From NCBI GenBank assembly GCA_030560485.1, contig JAKTTS010000269.1:1-21123 (forward strand): a stretch of 21,123 nucleotides of DNA, written 5' to 3'. Each line of letters opens with the position of its first letter. Within the stretch, counting starts at the first letter, position 1. Made by a program: the position numbers and the translations under genes. The notes beneath the pieces were generated by a model, which had not been told where the DNA came from, searched no databases, and worked only from the letters and a program-made list of their open reading frames with translations. Below are positions 20,854-21,123 of this stretch, piece by piece. Source of the DNA: Ascoidea tarda (nom. inval.). Its lineage: Eukaryota; Ascomycota; Saccharomycetes; Ascoideales; Ascoideaceae.

Positions 20854-21123
20854 TGGAAAAACTATATGTTTATTCAAAAAATCATCAAACCACAGTCTTT
20901 ACTAAATCACTAACTATTTTACACTTAATCACTTTAACAATTATTTAACTTATTACATTGATTATGATCCTACTTATCATTTACTTTAAATTACAATTAC
21001 ACTACATTACTACCAACCACATTATAATTTAATTATAATTTATTTTTTTATTTAAAGTTGATGATGTCATTAACTTTATTATCAACTTTACACTTTATCT
21101 ATTTTTATTTTCTTCCAGAATAT
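20854..21123 (+). mobile_element. Element G: plus-strand LTR, cut by window end
   Basis: These 270 bases form the first part of an LTR in plus orientation, beginning TGGAAAAACTATATGTTTAT. They are the reverse complement of the LTR ends of B, C, D and E. Similarity to B at 3285-3558 is roughly three quarters by eye, with a stronger block at 20985-21080. It interrupts E in its integrase region. Whether this is the 5' LTR of a full element or a solo LTR cannot be decided here. Under the nesting model it is the youngest insertion in the window. Confidence 0.8.

Noticed and set aside
1-21123. Repeat-induced point mutation (fungal RIP) as the cause of the AT richness.
   Set aside because: TpG and CpA dinucleotides remain abundant on both strands, and by rough count in one 700-base stretch CpG is not strongly depleted. 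The classic CpA-to-TpA signature is not obvious. A proper dinucleotide count would be needed to exclude it.
1-21123. Ty3/mdg4-type, Bel/Pao or LINE origin of the coding remnants.
   Set aside because: Integrase lies upstream of RT in the element sense, RNase H follows RT directly and ends in the copia-type tail, and LTRs with TG...CA ends are present. This fits Ty1/copia only.

Overview
The window is about three quarters A+T and holds no host gene, tRNA or rRNA that I can recognise. It reads as repeat-packed eukaryotic DNA. Essentially all 21 kb is explained by copies of one Ty1/copia-type LTR retrotransposon family. The part order is LTR, gag, protease, pre-integrase, integrase, reverse transcriptase (RT), RNase H, LTR. 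All copies are fossils: no reading frame is longer than about 117 codons, and each copy carries many breaks. I cannot name the organism; AT-rich animals, fungi and protists would all fit.

Layout, left to right. Element A (minus strand, 1-2908) runs from the RNase H tail at the window edge to its pre-integrase part. Element B (minus, 2909-7644) starts with its 3' LTR and runs RNase H, RT, integrase, pre-integrase, protease, part of gag. Element C (minus, 7645-12565) has the same order and the longest gag part. Element D (minus, 12566-15411) runs LTR, RNase H, RT, to the C-terminal side of integrase. Element F (plus, 15412-17820) runs 5' LTR, pre-integrase, integrase, to the beginning of RT. 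Element E (minus, 17821-20853) runs LTR, RNase H, RT, to the integrase region. Element G (plus, from 20854) shows only the first 270 bases of its LTR before the window ends.

At all six junctions the element on the right begins with the outer end of an LTR, while the element on the left is cut in mid-body. The simplest reading is a Russian-doll nest (A holds B holds C holds D holds F holds E holds G), of which this window shows only the left half. The missing right halves should lie beyond base 21123 in reverse order. A partial alternative is a head-to-tail array sharing LTRs, which is plausible mainly at the C/D junction.

Nothing here looks active. The interest lies in the architecture: repeated insertion of a family into itself, two insertions at nearly the same place in their hosts, and a base skew that flips between LTR and body and so marks boundaries and orientation.
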